A stretch of DNA of 37,500 bases from Sphaeroforma sirkka (lineage: Eukaryota > Opisthokonta > Ichthyosporea > Ichthyophonida). Position 1 is the stretch's first letter. Every line of letters begins with the position of its first letter. Below are positions 19,729-29,678 of this stretch, in pieces. The position numbers and the translations under genes are program-made. A model generated the notes under the pieces. That model worked only from the letters and a program-made list of their open reading frames with translations, did not search any database and was not told the origin of the DNA. The DNA is taken from the NCBI GenBank assembly GCA_001586965.3, contig LUCW03002611.1:32501-70000 (forward strand). Reading direction: 5' to 3'.

Positions 19729-20450
19729 TTGCGAGCATCAAAAGAATTTGCTTACGCCGCCAGCTGGCATGAACGACTAGCACATCCAGATCACTTACCC
19801 AAGGGCCTGCCACCTATCGACTACCATGCAAACTGCGAGTCTTGTATCATGGGTAAACCTGTCAGACGTCGGACACAAAAAATCAGAAAGAACGCTTTAT
19901 CACAAAACCCAATGGACTTACTCTATATTGACCTTATTGGAAAATTTAAACGAAGTATCGGAGGAAATTGCTATGGCCTTACTCTCATGGACGATTGCCG
20001 AACCTCTGTCCACCAAGAAAGCGCCTGTAGTATATGACACCTTACTCGGAGCATTGGACGACTTAACAGTACTAAGTGGACGGCTCGGAATTTGTGGATA
20101 AGGAAGTAGAGACTAACTTACGAAGACTTGGCTACGATATTTGATCAACACCAAAAGACTCACCACAACACAATGGTGCCATCGTACTAATTTAGGAAGA
20201 GCTAGAGCGACTCTGCACAACTCAGGATTAGGTGATGAATTTTGGAGTGAAGCAAATCAACATGTCACAGACGCTCACAACAACGTCGGGAGTAAGAGGA
20301 ACCCGACAACGCCAATCGAAAGGTTCACTGGCCGTAAACCAAAATATAACCGTTTTCGAACTTTCGGCAGCAAATGTTTATGGAGGAAGACGACTAAAAA
20401 ACGTGCTCGCCGTGGAATTGTGATGGCTAACCCCCCAGCGAATCACCTCT
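19729..20450 (+). pseudogene. Copia-1 integrase remnant
   Basis: The N-terminal zinc region reads ASWHERLAHPDHL, then CESCIMGKPVRR. The core begins with LLYIDLIGKFKRSIGGN and LMDDC. A TGA at about 20,035 ends the frame. Pieces in other frames include GSEFVDKEVETNLRRLGY (likely holding the catalytic Glu), a Gln-His-Asn-Gly motif, and LGDEFWSEANQHVTDAHNNV, typical of the copia integrase end. Spacing between the catalytic residues is shorter than usual, so a deletion is likely near 19,990-20,060. Confidence 0.8.
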
Positions 20451-20515
20451 AATACTTTTCGAGTTTTTAGTCCAGAAACCAACAGAGTATTACGAACCAG
20501 AGATATACGCTTTTT

Positions 20516-20984
20516 TTGAGGATGAATTTTACATATGGAAGGATGGACAGTGTACGGAGCAGACTACAGGAAGAAGAGCTGAGCCGACGAACGACGACTT
20601 ATCAACTGTATCTTCACAGCCTATGGACCCAGGCGAAATTACTCAAAACACCTCTAGTAAACGCCATCGAGAGTCGGAGGACTCTGACATTTTATCAACA
20701 TCAAATTATTCTGCTGCTTCCAAAGACCAGACTGACACCATATCCGCACACATCTCAAAGCGGAAAAAGGCCGGACACCGATCTTCGAGAGAAGTCACAA
20801 ATTTGCAAGTTTCAGATAATTCAGCCTGGATGAGCAACAAGTGTAATGACAGTTGTCGCTCTGGACGAAGAAGAAACTCAACAACTGCCTTTTCAGCTAC
20901 TCAACATTAGCAACAACATACGCTAGCGCAAATCCCAATTCCCAAGACTTTCCGTGAAATTGACAGTTTTTCCAATAAAAAGAA
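20516..20984 (+). pseudogene. Copia-1 integrase-RT linker
   Basis: Low-complexity, Ser/Lys-rich open pieces in two frames between integrase and RT, as in other copia polyproteins. No domain is visible. It is assigned by position only. Confidence 0.45.
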
Positions 20985-22002
20985 GTGGATGGACGCAGCG
21001 ACCAGGAAGTTCGAGACCTAGTGAAACGAGGGACCTTTACTCTTGTAGACTCTAAACCTGCAAATAGCGCGATTATAAACTCCAAATGGGTCTTTACTCC
21101 TAAAATGGACTCTGTTGGAAAAATCGAGCGATTTAAAGGACGACTGACCGTAGCCGGATATAATGCTGTCGAAGGAGTGGATTTCGAACAGAGTGACGCC
21201 AAGGTAGTGAGCAAAGAGACTGTCCGCATTTGTTTGGCACTAACAGCCAGTAAAAAATGGCATGTCAGACAATTCGACTCGCCAAACGCATACTTAAACG
21301 GGAAAATGGATCGTTACGTATAGACGAGGATGCCACAAGGACTACACCTGGCCCTTGATTTACTCAGCGAATAGAAGCAGAAATTATATCATGAGTACAG
21401 CCAAGGTAACAAAGCCGTATGGTGCAGAGTAAATTTACCACTCTATGGCCTAAAGCAATCTGGCTATTCATACTTTGTGGAGGTCTGTGAGGTCCTAGGT
21501 CAACAGGGATATCAGCCAACGCGATCAGACCCATCATTAATTTTTTCGAGAAAAAAAATCCGACGGCACCTTGGACATGGTCATTGTATACGTGGACGAT
21601 AAAATCGCGACGGCCTCCGACAAACGAACTCTGGATATTTTGGAAGCAATTTTATTCAAAAAATGGTCAACTAAATCAATGCTAAAAGCAGAATGGTTTT
21701 TAAAAACGAAAATGGGATTTCTGCCCTCAGGAGTAGTCACCATACACCAACAAATCTACGTCAGCACATTACTCCAAAAATATAACTTGGAAAATGCTCA
21801 GCCGTCACCAGTACCTTTGCACAATACGGATTTGACACCATGTCATTCTGACAGGCTCGCCGGAAATATGCCCTACAGAGAACTCATCGGCGCCCTTCGG
21901 TACTTAGCTGATGGTACACGACCAGATATCACATTCGCCGTGAACCAATTATCCAGGCACCTTGACAAACCATTCCTACGTCACTGGAATGCTGCCAAGT
22001 GA
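20985..22002 (+). pseudogene. Copia-1 reverse transcriptase
   Basis: The 20,985-21,323 piece has INSKWVFTPKMDSVGKIERF, KGRLTVAGYNAVEGVDF and WHVRQFDSPNAYLNG, all landmarks of copia RT (K-x-R-x-V-A-x-G, and the first catalytic Asp of QFDxxxAYLNG). After frame changes, 21,571-22,002 has MVIVYVDDKIATAS with the catalytic YVDD, and MPYRELIGALRYLADGTRPD. The segment joining them (21,324-21,570) is readable only with several shifts. Non-functional. Confidence 0.88.
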
Positions 22003-22545
22003 GTCCTTCGATATCTGAAGGGCACCTCTGAATATGGACTATGGTTTGACCCTGAGATATCCCTACAGCCAGTCGCTTTCGCTGATGCAAGCTTTGCCTT
22101 TGACGCAACAGACCGAAAATCAACAAGTGGTTACGTCATTTTTTATGTGCGGCGCACCTGTGATTTGGGATCAAGAAAGCAGAAACTGACAACACAGTCT
22201 ACTTGCGAAGCAGGAATCATTGCCCTAAATGATGTCACAAAGGAAATCTGTTGGTTACGAAATTTGCTGTCGGAACTTGGTATCAACATTGGACCAAAAT
22301 CAAGACAACCAATCGGCGATAAGAAGATGATAAGGTGAACCGTAGGACGAAACACCTGGACCTAAGACACTATTTTAACCGGGATAAAATTCAAGACAAC
22401 TCGGTTGTCTTACGATACACGCCCACAGACACGATAACTGCTGATGCTCTAACGAAAGCACGCGTGGTAAAATTATTCGTTAAACACAAGGAACCCATGG
22501 TTAAGCCTGTAGCTGGAGAGAATGCATACTCGCACAGAGCATAGA
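22003..22545 (+). pseudogene. Copia-1 RNase H
   Basis: Pieces of copia RNase H: FADASFAFDATDRKSTSGYV near 22,080, then QKLTTQSTCEAGIIALND and ICWLRNLLSELGI. After a frame change comes KHLDLRHYFNRDKIQ, the conserved K-H-I/L-D-x-R-x-H-F block, and then ADALTKA. A stop at 22,542 ends pol. Confidence 0.85.
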
Positions 22546-23248
22546 GACTGAGAACCCGATAAAGCGGGGCTGGAAAGCTTAAATATCTCTTGAAATAAAT
22601 AGTTTTGATAATGAACTCTCAAAGTTACAAGCTGTGTGCAATGAGCTCCCAATGATGAAAGCTAACGAGCAACGAGCAATATGAAAAATCAAAAGAGCTA
22701 AAAATTCAAATGTTGGATTTTTCAGGCCAGACCGTGAAAACATTAACGTTCTTGTTTTTTATATATATTATTTTTTTAAAAAATATATTTGTGCCCTGTA
22801 CCTGTGATCTTTGTCCTGTTTGTTTTTGTCCGACTTTCTGGCCTGCGTGCAGTGGGCTGGACCTCTCCCCAAATTTGGGCTTCTGACCGTACACATTTTG
22901 ATCCAACATTCGAACGTCACGCACAGGACAATTTTCAACTGGGCCATGGGCCAACCAGATTAACACCAAATGCAAAATTTATGAAGCCAGCGGGAATAGA
23001 ACTACTGACCTATACATTTTTTAGCGAAGTACTTTACCACCTAGCCAACACACCTGTTGATCCGGTATATACTTCACAATATTAATATTTTTCAGTCCTG
23101 ATTTCCCCTCTTACAGGATATCACTGGCAAGAATCAGTAATTTTTCTAGGTCTAATTTTTGGCCACATCTTCGAAGCACACCTAGGGATCAAATTTTGTT
23201 TTGGGAAGCTTGGATTCCGTCAAACTACATCTCCAGCTTTAGGGGGAG
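22546..23248 (+). other. Copia-1 3' non-coding region
   Basis: 700 bp between pol and the 3' LTR. An inverted A/T stretch lies near 22,755-22,795. A 98-codon open stretch (22,789-23,085) has no motif I recognise. It ends with the polypurine tract AGGGGGAG at 23,241-23,248. Confidence 0.5.
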
Positions 23249-23719
23249 TATTGATCGCAGTAAACCAGGATTGTTTACCAAGCATAAAACTACGACCAAA
23301 CAGCGGAGACTCAACAAGGTTTATCCCAGCATCAACCAAGGAGAGAATCTAAACTCACAGAGGGACACAGAAATATTTTAGATGGAACTATCTCGGAACC
23401 GAAATGCCGGGAGTATGGAATCATCAATATAGAATATCTCTGATGGGCATGAAGGCATCCCTAACTATCGGAGAAGTACAATCTAAGAGCATAAGGCCAA
23501 AGATTACAATGAAATCCACAATCGTTGAAGACGTGGTGACGCTACCTTTGGATTGTATCGTGGAATAAGTGAGAACCTTTTTCACCTTAAGAGGTGTTTT
23601 TTAATGGCTCAATAATTACGAGTCCAAAGCATATAAAAGCAGGGACTCGAATCAAATAAGTCGCAACTATTCACTTAAAACTAAAACACTTTAAGATACT
23701 TTAATATCTGAGAACAATA
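23249..23719 (+). repeat. Copia-1 3' LTR
   Basis: 471 bp, TATTG...CAATA, about 98% identical to the 5' LTR. It is followed by CAGGC (23,720-23,724), the reverse complement of the GCCTG duplication that flanks the solo LTR at 34,979. Confidence 0.92.
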
Positions 23720-24148
23720 CAGGCTATTCAACGAGAATCACACCCAAAAACAAGGGAAGTATACACGTACGCAATTCAATTCTAAATATCAGATCTTCAA
23801 CAAGCATTATAAGGGACGAGACAAGTACTAGCTTAAATAAACTGACAAACAACAGTGTAAGGAAGAAGCAGATAAAAGCAATACAATCCGATTCACACAA
23901 GACCAATACAATCAGATTCGTACGTAGCACAAGACAATCTGACTCAAAATCGACGAGGAAGACCCAAAACATACTACACATAGGCACACCACCTATACAA
24001 CAACAACCACAACAGACATATCTCATAGCCAGAGATAAAAGTAATACGAAGGTACAACACCGACGTTGAACGAAATCACTACTATACATCGACATCTCAA
24101 TTACAGAGAGAGTGATAAAAGAATCAAGCCGGCTTTACTTAAAGTGAA
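23720..24148 (-). repeat. 429-bp segment, inverted copy of 34,550-34,978
   Basis: Almost identical in inverse orientation to 34,550-34,978, including the junction with the Copia-1 LTR on one side. A 123-codon hydrophobic, Cys-rich open frame (23,724-24,095, minus; twin at 34,603-34,974, plus) differs at only two residues between copies. That reflects recent duplication rather than proven selection. The right-hand copy lies upstream of Ty3-C gag, so the segment may be a piece of the Ty3-C leader. Confidence 0.85.
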
Positions 24149-24392
24149 AGCACTTCGCAGCATTCTCGCAAGAGATACCTTCAGACATATGCAAATTGCA
24201 GCTCTCACAATGTATAATTCCCCGAGAGCGTACCAGCTTGACTGAGCAGGTCTGAACTGTTGAATTGTGCGATTTGAAGTTTACCTGGCAATCGAACAAA
24301 TCTCTGTTTACAGAATTTTGCACGATAGTTACGGCACATGGTTTTAACTTATTGAGGAGGGCTACAGTCTTTTCTACTGCCCAGGGTGTAAC
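24149..24392 (-). pseudogene. MULE transposase: SWIM-like Cys cluster
   Basis: This opens after a TTTCTCCAG acceptor and reads VTPWAVEKTVALLNKLKPCA, then VQTCSVKLVRSRGIIHCESC and CNLHMSEGISCENAAKCFH. Tpases of this family have a T-P-W/x region followed by a C-x-C...GIPC-x-H SWIM finger. Here C-x2-C...GISC-x-N is a variant without the usual final His. The reading is cut at 24,148, where the duplicated segment and copia block begin. A stop formed by the inserted DNA lies at about 24,135. Confidence 0.6.
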
Positions 24393-24492
24393 CTGGAGAA
24401 ATCAAATTCGTAAAAAGCGTTTGTATACGTGCTTAAATGTAATAACGGATTTGTCGATCAATCATGGTTGATTTGATATCAGTATTGCATAC

Positions 24493-24651
24493 CTACTTTC
24501 CTTTACTCTTGAGTTGCCTAGCTTCGTCCTGATAATCCTTTACTTTCATATATGCCAATTCGAATACTGTATAAGCATATCTAATATATTTGCACTTCTC
24601 ATGTCCAGGTGCACAAAATTTGCTTGCTTTGTCAAAATTGCGAGGTAAATA
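24493..24651 (-). pseudogene. MULE transposase exon candidate
   Basis: This 159-nt segment has an AAAAG acceptor and a GTATGC donor (a GTAGGT donor is 4 nt upstream). It reads YLPRNFDKASKFCAPGHEKC, then FELAYMKVKDYQDEARQLKS. It has charged, coding-like composition and a C-x-x-x-x-x-C pair. A TAG sits just before the GTATGC donor, so either the GTAGGT site is used or the exon is dead. Confidence 0.45.
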
Positions 24652-24739
24652 CTTTTAGGGGATGGTGATATGTCAATAGTATTTTGTTCTTGGCGGCAGG
24701 ACAAGTCACTGGTAAGTAAAGGACGAATTATTTACATAC

Positions 24740-24813
24740 CTACTATATTGGCAGTTATTTGACCATAAACAGAACCATAGCTGTTGTATATCCGCGTTTC
24801 AAGAGAGGAGCCC
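24740..24813 (-). pseudogene. MULE transposase exon candidate
   Basis: A 74-nt segment between TTCAAG (acceptor) and GTATGT (donor). It reads SSLETRIYNSYGSVYGQITA. It continues in phase from the segment at 24,920-25,040 across a GTATGT...AAG intron. The position fits the part of MULE transposases after the DDE domain, where N-x-x-E/S-x-N blocks occur. Confidence 0.45.
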
Positions 24814-24919
24814 CTTGAATTTGATAAGGCTAATTTATTTCAACTAAGTTATTCCTACACAAAAAACAAAATTGTGTGATTGACGATTAACAAATCGGAC
24901 TACATTACTAACTACATAC

Positions 24920-25040
24920 GTTTCTGAATCAGTGAAAACTGCATTGTGTTCTCGACGAGCCTCCACGAATAGATAATTGGCGAATTCTTCCTTTCGGCTC
25001 TCCAAGTAATCCATAATCTTGTCTCCAAGCTCGTGGTTGT
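24920..25040 (-). pseudogene. MULE transposase exon candidate
   Basis: Reads DKIMDYLESRKEEFANYLFV and then ARREHNAVF, with a GTATGT donor at its end. An overlapping open frame begins at 25,142, but its composition is less protein-like. Joining to the upstream exon (25,155) in phase needs an acceptor that I cannot place without a shift, so the boundary is uncertain. Confidence 0.4.
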
Positions 25041-25154
25041 CTCATATACTCTTAGATTCACAAGTAAGCAAATATTAAACCAACCCACAATTTGTGCATG
25101 AAGTGCAAGAAAAAGCCCATTCCGAGTCTTGCCTGTATACAAATAAGTACTTAC

Positions 25155-25314
25155 CTGAACGTGGTAGGTGCTTTAGTCATAGCAATTATCGATTGATGAG
25201 TTGGTTTATCGTTTCTATTAAGTAGCCCTTTGTTCATCACGTTTTTGTCGATATGCAATATACAAGTTCTAGCTTGAACTTGATGCACTGAATTTGCGAT
25301 GCTCTGATGAATGC
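25155..25314 (-). CDS. MULE transposase exon: second Asp region and C/H motif
   Basis: A 160-nt exon between TTAATAG (acceptor) and GTAAGT (donor). Joined in phase to the exon at 25,437, it gives VDEKGIHQSIANSVHQVQAR and then TCILHIDKNVMNKG. In MULE transposases the second catalytic Asp lies in a D-x-x-x-G/A-x-x-x-A-I word, and a C-x-x-H-x-x-K-N word follows; both are seen here. The 122-nt intron (25,315-25,436) has GTATGT and a TAG acceptor. Confidence 0.7.
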
Positions 25315-25436
25315 CTATTAAGATACGAATATACTTAATTAATAAATACTTGCTTTGCATTAAAAAATATCAGATACAGATTTGTCCCACTTGAAACATG
25401 GTATCGTAACTATAAATTCAAAACGAAAATACATAC

Positions 25437-25803
25437 CTTTTTCATCTACGAGGTACGCAGAAATAATTGAAAAACAACTATCAGAGAGCTCTTTGAATCT
25501 GTTCCAATAAGGCCCATTCTCCTTGCTCGCTGTCGAAATAGCTATCAACTTCATATGACCATTAGCATTGTATGTGGTGAGAAACTGAAGTACACCACCG
25601 GAAACAGTATTCATATGTGCAGCATCAAACGTACCCCATCGTAGTAGATACTTATAAACTCGCTTCTTGCCACCAAGTGCTAAGTAGATTCCGTCGTCCA
25701 TAGGAATATCGGTTTCTACGTAGGAACATATAGTTTTATACACTACGAATGTAGTGTCTGGGGCCTTCATAAGAATATCTCTTACATAGTCTACTATCTG
25801 GAA
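25437..25803 (-). CDS. MULE transposase exon: first Asp region
   Basis: Reads FQIVDYVRDILMKAPDTTFV, then RWGTFDAAHMNTVSGGVLQF, then SKENGPYWNRFKELSDSCF. The FDAAHM...GGVL block matches the first catalytic Asp region of the MULE DDE domain. ENGPYWNRF matches the E-x-x-x-x-W-x-x-F helix seen in these transposases. It acts on transposon terminal repeats in the nucleus. The exon ends at GTATGT in phase with 25,314. The upstream border is a 26-nt GT...AG gap or a frameshift (25,804-25,829). Confidence 0.72.
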
Positions 25804-25829
25804 CTGTTTTATGTGATCCAACAACGTAC

Positions 25830-25936
25830 GGTTTGATACTGTTCTTCAAGATGCTTGACTGCCTTTGATTGTAGGACAGTATACTTGTCTAACACTTTCA
25901 AAGTTTCCCCGGTTTTGAGTATCTTCATGTTGTACT
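25830..25936 (-). CDS. MULE transposase upstream exon candidate
   Basis: After TTATTTTCAG, the segment reads MKILKTGETLKVLDKYTVLQ, then SKAVKHLEEQYQT. It is lysine-rich and coding-like. It ends at GTACGT. It lies directly upstream of the DDE exons and probably belongs to the N-terminal part of the transposase. The real start codon was not found. Confidence 0.45.
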
Positions 25937-26010
25937 CTGAAAATAAAACAGTAATAGAGTCAGGTTGGCAAAGTCCGACTACATCAATTTGGCATGAACA
26001 GTCCTGTGAT

Positions 26011-26105
26011 TGTCGCCTGCGACAAGTAAGGCTGAGGATCTTGCCTGCGACCGTTAAACCTGCCGTTTTTACCTGCGACTCGTGTTAAGTCTGACGCTCT
26101 CGACT
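26011..26105. repeat. Left arm of GTCGCAGG inverted-repeat structure
   Basis: Contains three variants of a roughly 35-bp unit with CCTGCGAC and an AGTCTGA or AGGCTGAGG word. It is the reverse-complement counterpart of 26,629-26,697. Confidence 0.55.
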
Positions 26106-26628
<523 letters not shown>

Positions 26629-26697
26629 GGTCGCAGGCGAGAGCGACAGACTTATTGATCGCAGGCGAAGGCCTCAGACTTAGTGGTCGCAGGTGTG
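26629..26697. repeat. Right arm of GTCGCAGG inverted-repeat structure
   Basis: Carries TCGCAGGCGAGAGCGACAGA, then GATCGCAGGCGAAGGCCTCA and GGTCGCAGGTG. It is inverted relative to 26,011-26,105 with about 70% identity by eye. Confidence 0.55.
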
Positions 26698-27138
26698 AAT
26701 ATAAAAACTAAAAAAAAAAAATCAAAAAAAAAAAAAAACAGAATATCGAGACAGACATTTGCCGCCAAATTGAAATCCGCATCATGTGTTTTGTGTGTGT
26801 GTGAAAGAGTGTGTGGCACTAAAATCATTTACAAAATAAAGACAGATATCACAGATTAGAACTAATACGCACATTTTTTGGAGGTGGAAGGCCAGTACAT
26901 TGTGACATTCGATAGTGAATACTTGTGCATAGGATCAAACGTCGCAGTAAACCTACTTTTCATTCTAGTTACTAGAAATCAACATAAAAGCGCTGGTGTG
27001 TCTGAGATGTCAAAACTAAGTGGATATGTAGTAGCGTTACGTTCGTCTTCTTATGGTTCATCTAAGTTGACAAGCTGCTAGTCATTATAAATGTATCTCT
27101 GAGCGTAATCAAACAAAGCACACCAACTATTTATTTAC
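26698..27138. other. Unassigned; A-rich with weak coding-like stretch
   Basis: A-runs at 26,711-26,739. On the minus strand near 26,880-26,960 there is a readable stretch (SRFTATFDPMHKYSLSNVTM) with protein-like composition but no clear splice borders. It may be another exon of the transposase gene upstream of 25.9 kb. Confidence 0.3.
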
Positions 27139-27212
27139 CTTGTGGATTGGAATCACAATACATGGTATCATATGAACCGACGCTTTTTCCAACGTACAAT
27201 GCAGTCCCTGGG
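27139..27212 (-). CDS. Exon candidate upstream of MULE transposase
   Basis: A 74-nt segment between TTTTTTTAG (acceptor) and GTAAAT (donor). It reads PGTALYVGKSVGSYDTMYCD, then SNPQ. It is on the same strand and upstream of the DDE exons. No domain is recognised. Confidence 0.3.
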
Positions 27213-27759
27213 CTAAAAAAATTGTTCTTAAAGACAATCTGCCTGAATAGCGCGAGAATCGTTATTGACTCGTATACAACTCATCTGTGTATTTGAAAGG
27301 AAGTACAAAATATGAAGAATTAGTATATATATATATATAGAAATACGGCCCTCGGTCAGTCTAAAATATCCGGATCAAATGAGATAACATATGGTATTTA
27401 TTTGTATTTAGAATAATTTACTACAAATTCTTTTTTGTAATATTTGCAAAGTGTTCTAAATTCACTTCGATGGCTCCAATAGCCTGGGTATTTGGTATGA
27501 CTCATTTACTTGGACCTATTTGAGACGATAGTAGATGTAGGATATTATAAACTAAATTTTATAATCTCTGAACTACTACTTACAGGTTTTGGTCTTCCCG
27601 CCAATTTCCAAAATCCAACAAGTCTTTTTATTTTTTTAACTTTTCTTCAGAAGGAACTTTATTTATATTAGCCAATGTATTAACTTGACTTACGTTCTTA
27701 TGGCTATCTACAAATCAGGCATGTGGTCATGATCACTTAGTACTTCTACGGAAAATTAT
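27213..27759. other. AT-rich DNA, no supported feature
   Basis: A short TA array lies at 27,323-27,341. Nothing else is recognised. Confidence 0.5.
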
Positions 27760-28002
27760 TTAGCAAAGAACAGCTAAAGGTATGTCCTGTGTGATTGAGG
27801 ATATTGAGGCTCTTACCAAGAGGCAGTCCCAATCATTCTTACACAAGCTACCACTGCTAAATCCTAACTGACTTAAATTGTATCTTATTTTGTGCTTGAA
27901 ACATAGAATTATCCATCGAAATTTACAGAGGTTGGTGTTTTTGTACAGGAAACACTTGTCCCTTAGGGGGCATAAAATGAAAAACCTGCCACCATTATCC
28001 AT
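27760..28002 (-). CDS. Hypothetical 80-codon open frame, possible Cys/Trp exon
   Basis: The ATG at 28,002 opens a frame with CFLYKNTNLCKFRWIILCFK. The spacing of Tyr, Trp, Cys and basic residues is loosely like a FLYWCH or related zinc domain found at the N-terminus of some MULE transposases, but His pairs are not clear. It lies upstream of the transposase exons on the same strand. GTAAGA and a CACAG site 30 nt apart occur inside it (27,791-27,820). I would not assign a function. Confidence 0.25.
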   Translation of the reverse strand: MDNGGRFFILCPLRDKCFLYKNTNLCKFRWIILCFKHKIRYNLSQLGFSSGSLCKNDWDCLLVRASISSITQDIPLAVLC

Positions 28003-28289
28003 TTTAACATATTAATTATTAAATCAATTGATACTAAATAACAGGAGTACTCTATCACGCTCATCGGAGTCAGCCTTGACCTGTGCTATCGGTTTATCTC
28101 AACTTGGCTTAAGAAAACGCATCTCAACGGTAGCTCTTAACCGAATTTTTGGTCCTCATCCCTCTGGTGTGTGGGCAGAGCACGCTTCAAGGTGAGAAAA
28201 GTGGGAGAGTCTTTTGGTGTCAGTGAAAGTTGGCTAAGTTCCCCGCCTCGTGCGCTGCCGGTTGCTCGCTGATCGTTCATCAGTGCTGG
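28003..28289. other. Interval after Ty3-C pol, possible 3' region
   Basis: No gene is assigned. A minus-strand open stretch (28,137-28,442) overlaps the chromodomain end in a different frame and is a shadow. I could not identify a 3' LTR for Ty3-C here. Confidence 0.4.
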
Positions 28290-28706
28290 TTGCTGTTGAC
28301 TTCTTCGGCCTTGATTGCCTTCGCTTGCGTCGTTTACGCTGTCGGTATATTGTAAGAATATCTGGATCTGCGATGTCTGATTCATGTGTCCATGTGCGCT
28401 CCCCATCTGTCCATTACAGTAGGTAGTCCTGGGCTCTTCCATCTCTCGTGAATTTTCTGTGGTCTAGTATCGAGGTGAATTGAGATTCTTCTGATGGCTG
28501 GACTTGATTGTTGGTAGTAAATTGTTCGGATTCGCTAGCCTTCTTGACTAAACCAAATAACTCGCCATTGACCGAGTTGGAATATTTGGGGGCACGAGTT
28601 CCATCAAGGTTACGTACGAAATATTCGTTGCCCTCTTTGCTTGCTATCTTGTATGGTCCTCCATATTTTGCTGTCATTTTATTCATTTCACCTAGGAAGC
28701 GAACCA
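28290..28706 (-). pseudogene. Ty3-C integrase tail: GPY/F and chromodomain
   Basis: MTAKYGGPYKIASKEGNEYF is the GPY/F module. The chromodomain follows: FTSILDHRKFTRDGRAQDYL, then WTDGERTWTHESDIADPDIL. A TAA lies exactly between YLL and WTDG (codon at about 28,418), replacing the basic residue of the usual YLV-R/K-W. One more shift near 28,340 leads to a very basic tail (QYRQRKRRKRRQSRP). It is the same architecture as in Ty3-B. Confidence 0.8.
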
Positions 28707-29544
28707 TCACATATCCCCTTTTTGGAACTGTACATACTTCTCTTGGTATTTACGATCAAATGCTCCGCGCATTTTCTCTTGATATTGTGTCACGTTGGCG
28801 TCTAGTTGTGGTCGTATTGACTCCTCTAGATGCTGTAGTCGCGTTTCCCATGGTATTGTTGTACCTGGTGCACTGACTGTTATGTCATAATTGGTGAGTT
28901 GATTTTGACGCCGCCCATAGTAGACATTGAACGCTGGTGGTTTGCGTCCGCGTGATGAACGGAGGTTATGGCCCACTTGAACAAATGGGAGGCGTGAGCA
29001 CCAGTTGTCTGGATTTTGTTCAACAGATTTCCGTAGCAAAGGAATGAGGTCTCTGTGTGAGCATTCATTTGCTCTCATTACCTTGGGTTGATACGGTCTG
29101 GACACCAATAGTTTTGACGGTGCCTGCTCAATGATTTTTGAGAGTATGTCATTCACGTATTCTGTGTCCTGATCCGTCTGTATGACTTGTGGAAATACAT
29201 CTTCACACATGATTGGAACTAGTGTTCATAGAACATTGGCTGCCGATTTGTCCACCATCGGTCTTAGTATGGCATATGAAAAATGTACATCAAGCCATAC
29301 CAGAACGTATGTGTTGCCCCTATTCGAGTCTATCAAGGGACCGATGGTGTTCACTTGTATTCTGTCGCCCGGGAATGCGGCCGTTATTGATTGTAAAAAG
29401 TGGAATCCATTTTTTGTAAATTTTGTTTTTGAGACAGAGTATACAGCCCTCAATATATGGGTTGACATGTTCCTTTTGTCTAGACCATGTGTGGCCATCT
29501 AGTGTGAGTTTGTTCACTGTTTCATCGACAGGGCAGTGTCCCAC
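28707..29544 (-). pseudogene. Ty3-C integrase
   Basis: The zinc-binding N-terminus is in 29,320-29,544 (MGHCPVDETVNKLTLDGH, then CILCLKNKIY). The core starts in another frame with GDRIQVNTIGPLIDSNRGN, where the first catalytic Asp is Asn. QTDQDTEYVND holds the second Asp and VMRANECSHRD the Glu. FNVYYGRR and the downstream helix match Ty3 integrases. The Asp-to-Asn change alone should abolish activity, and the frame also breaks at about 29,220. Confidence 0.85.
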
Positions 29545-29678
29545 TGTGTGGCTCTGTCTTCATACGGGATTGTGTCTAGCTCGGCGGAATCGACCGCGAT
29601 GTATATCGGTGCAATGTTCACTGCAGGGTGTGTTAGTTGTTGGTCAAAAGTATGGTGACTTTGTGCCGATCTTGGCTA

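Larger units (their letters stand above)
17424..23719 (+). mobile_element. Copia-1: Ty1/copia retrotransposon, 6,296 bp
   Basis: The LTRs (472 and 471 bp) run TATTG...CAATA. Between them the order is gag with a CCHC knuckle, an acidic region, protease, integrase, RT and RNase H, the order that defines Ty1/copia. A polypurine tract AGGGGGAG abuts the 3' LTR. The LTRs differ at roughly ten positions (about 2%). Internal frames are broken many times from 19.68 kb onward. The flanking 5-mers do not match (CTTAC on the left, CAGGC on the right), so this copy did not arise by one simple insertion. A solo LTR of the same family lies at 34,979-35,449. Confidence 0.9.

Noticed and set aside
28137..28442. 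Separate gene of 101 codons
   Set aside because: It overlaps the chromodomain end of Ty3-C in another frame, and its composition follows from that overlap.
28508..28876. 122-codon plus-strand open frame
   Set aside because: Antisense to the Ty3-C integrase tail.
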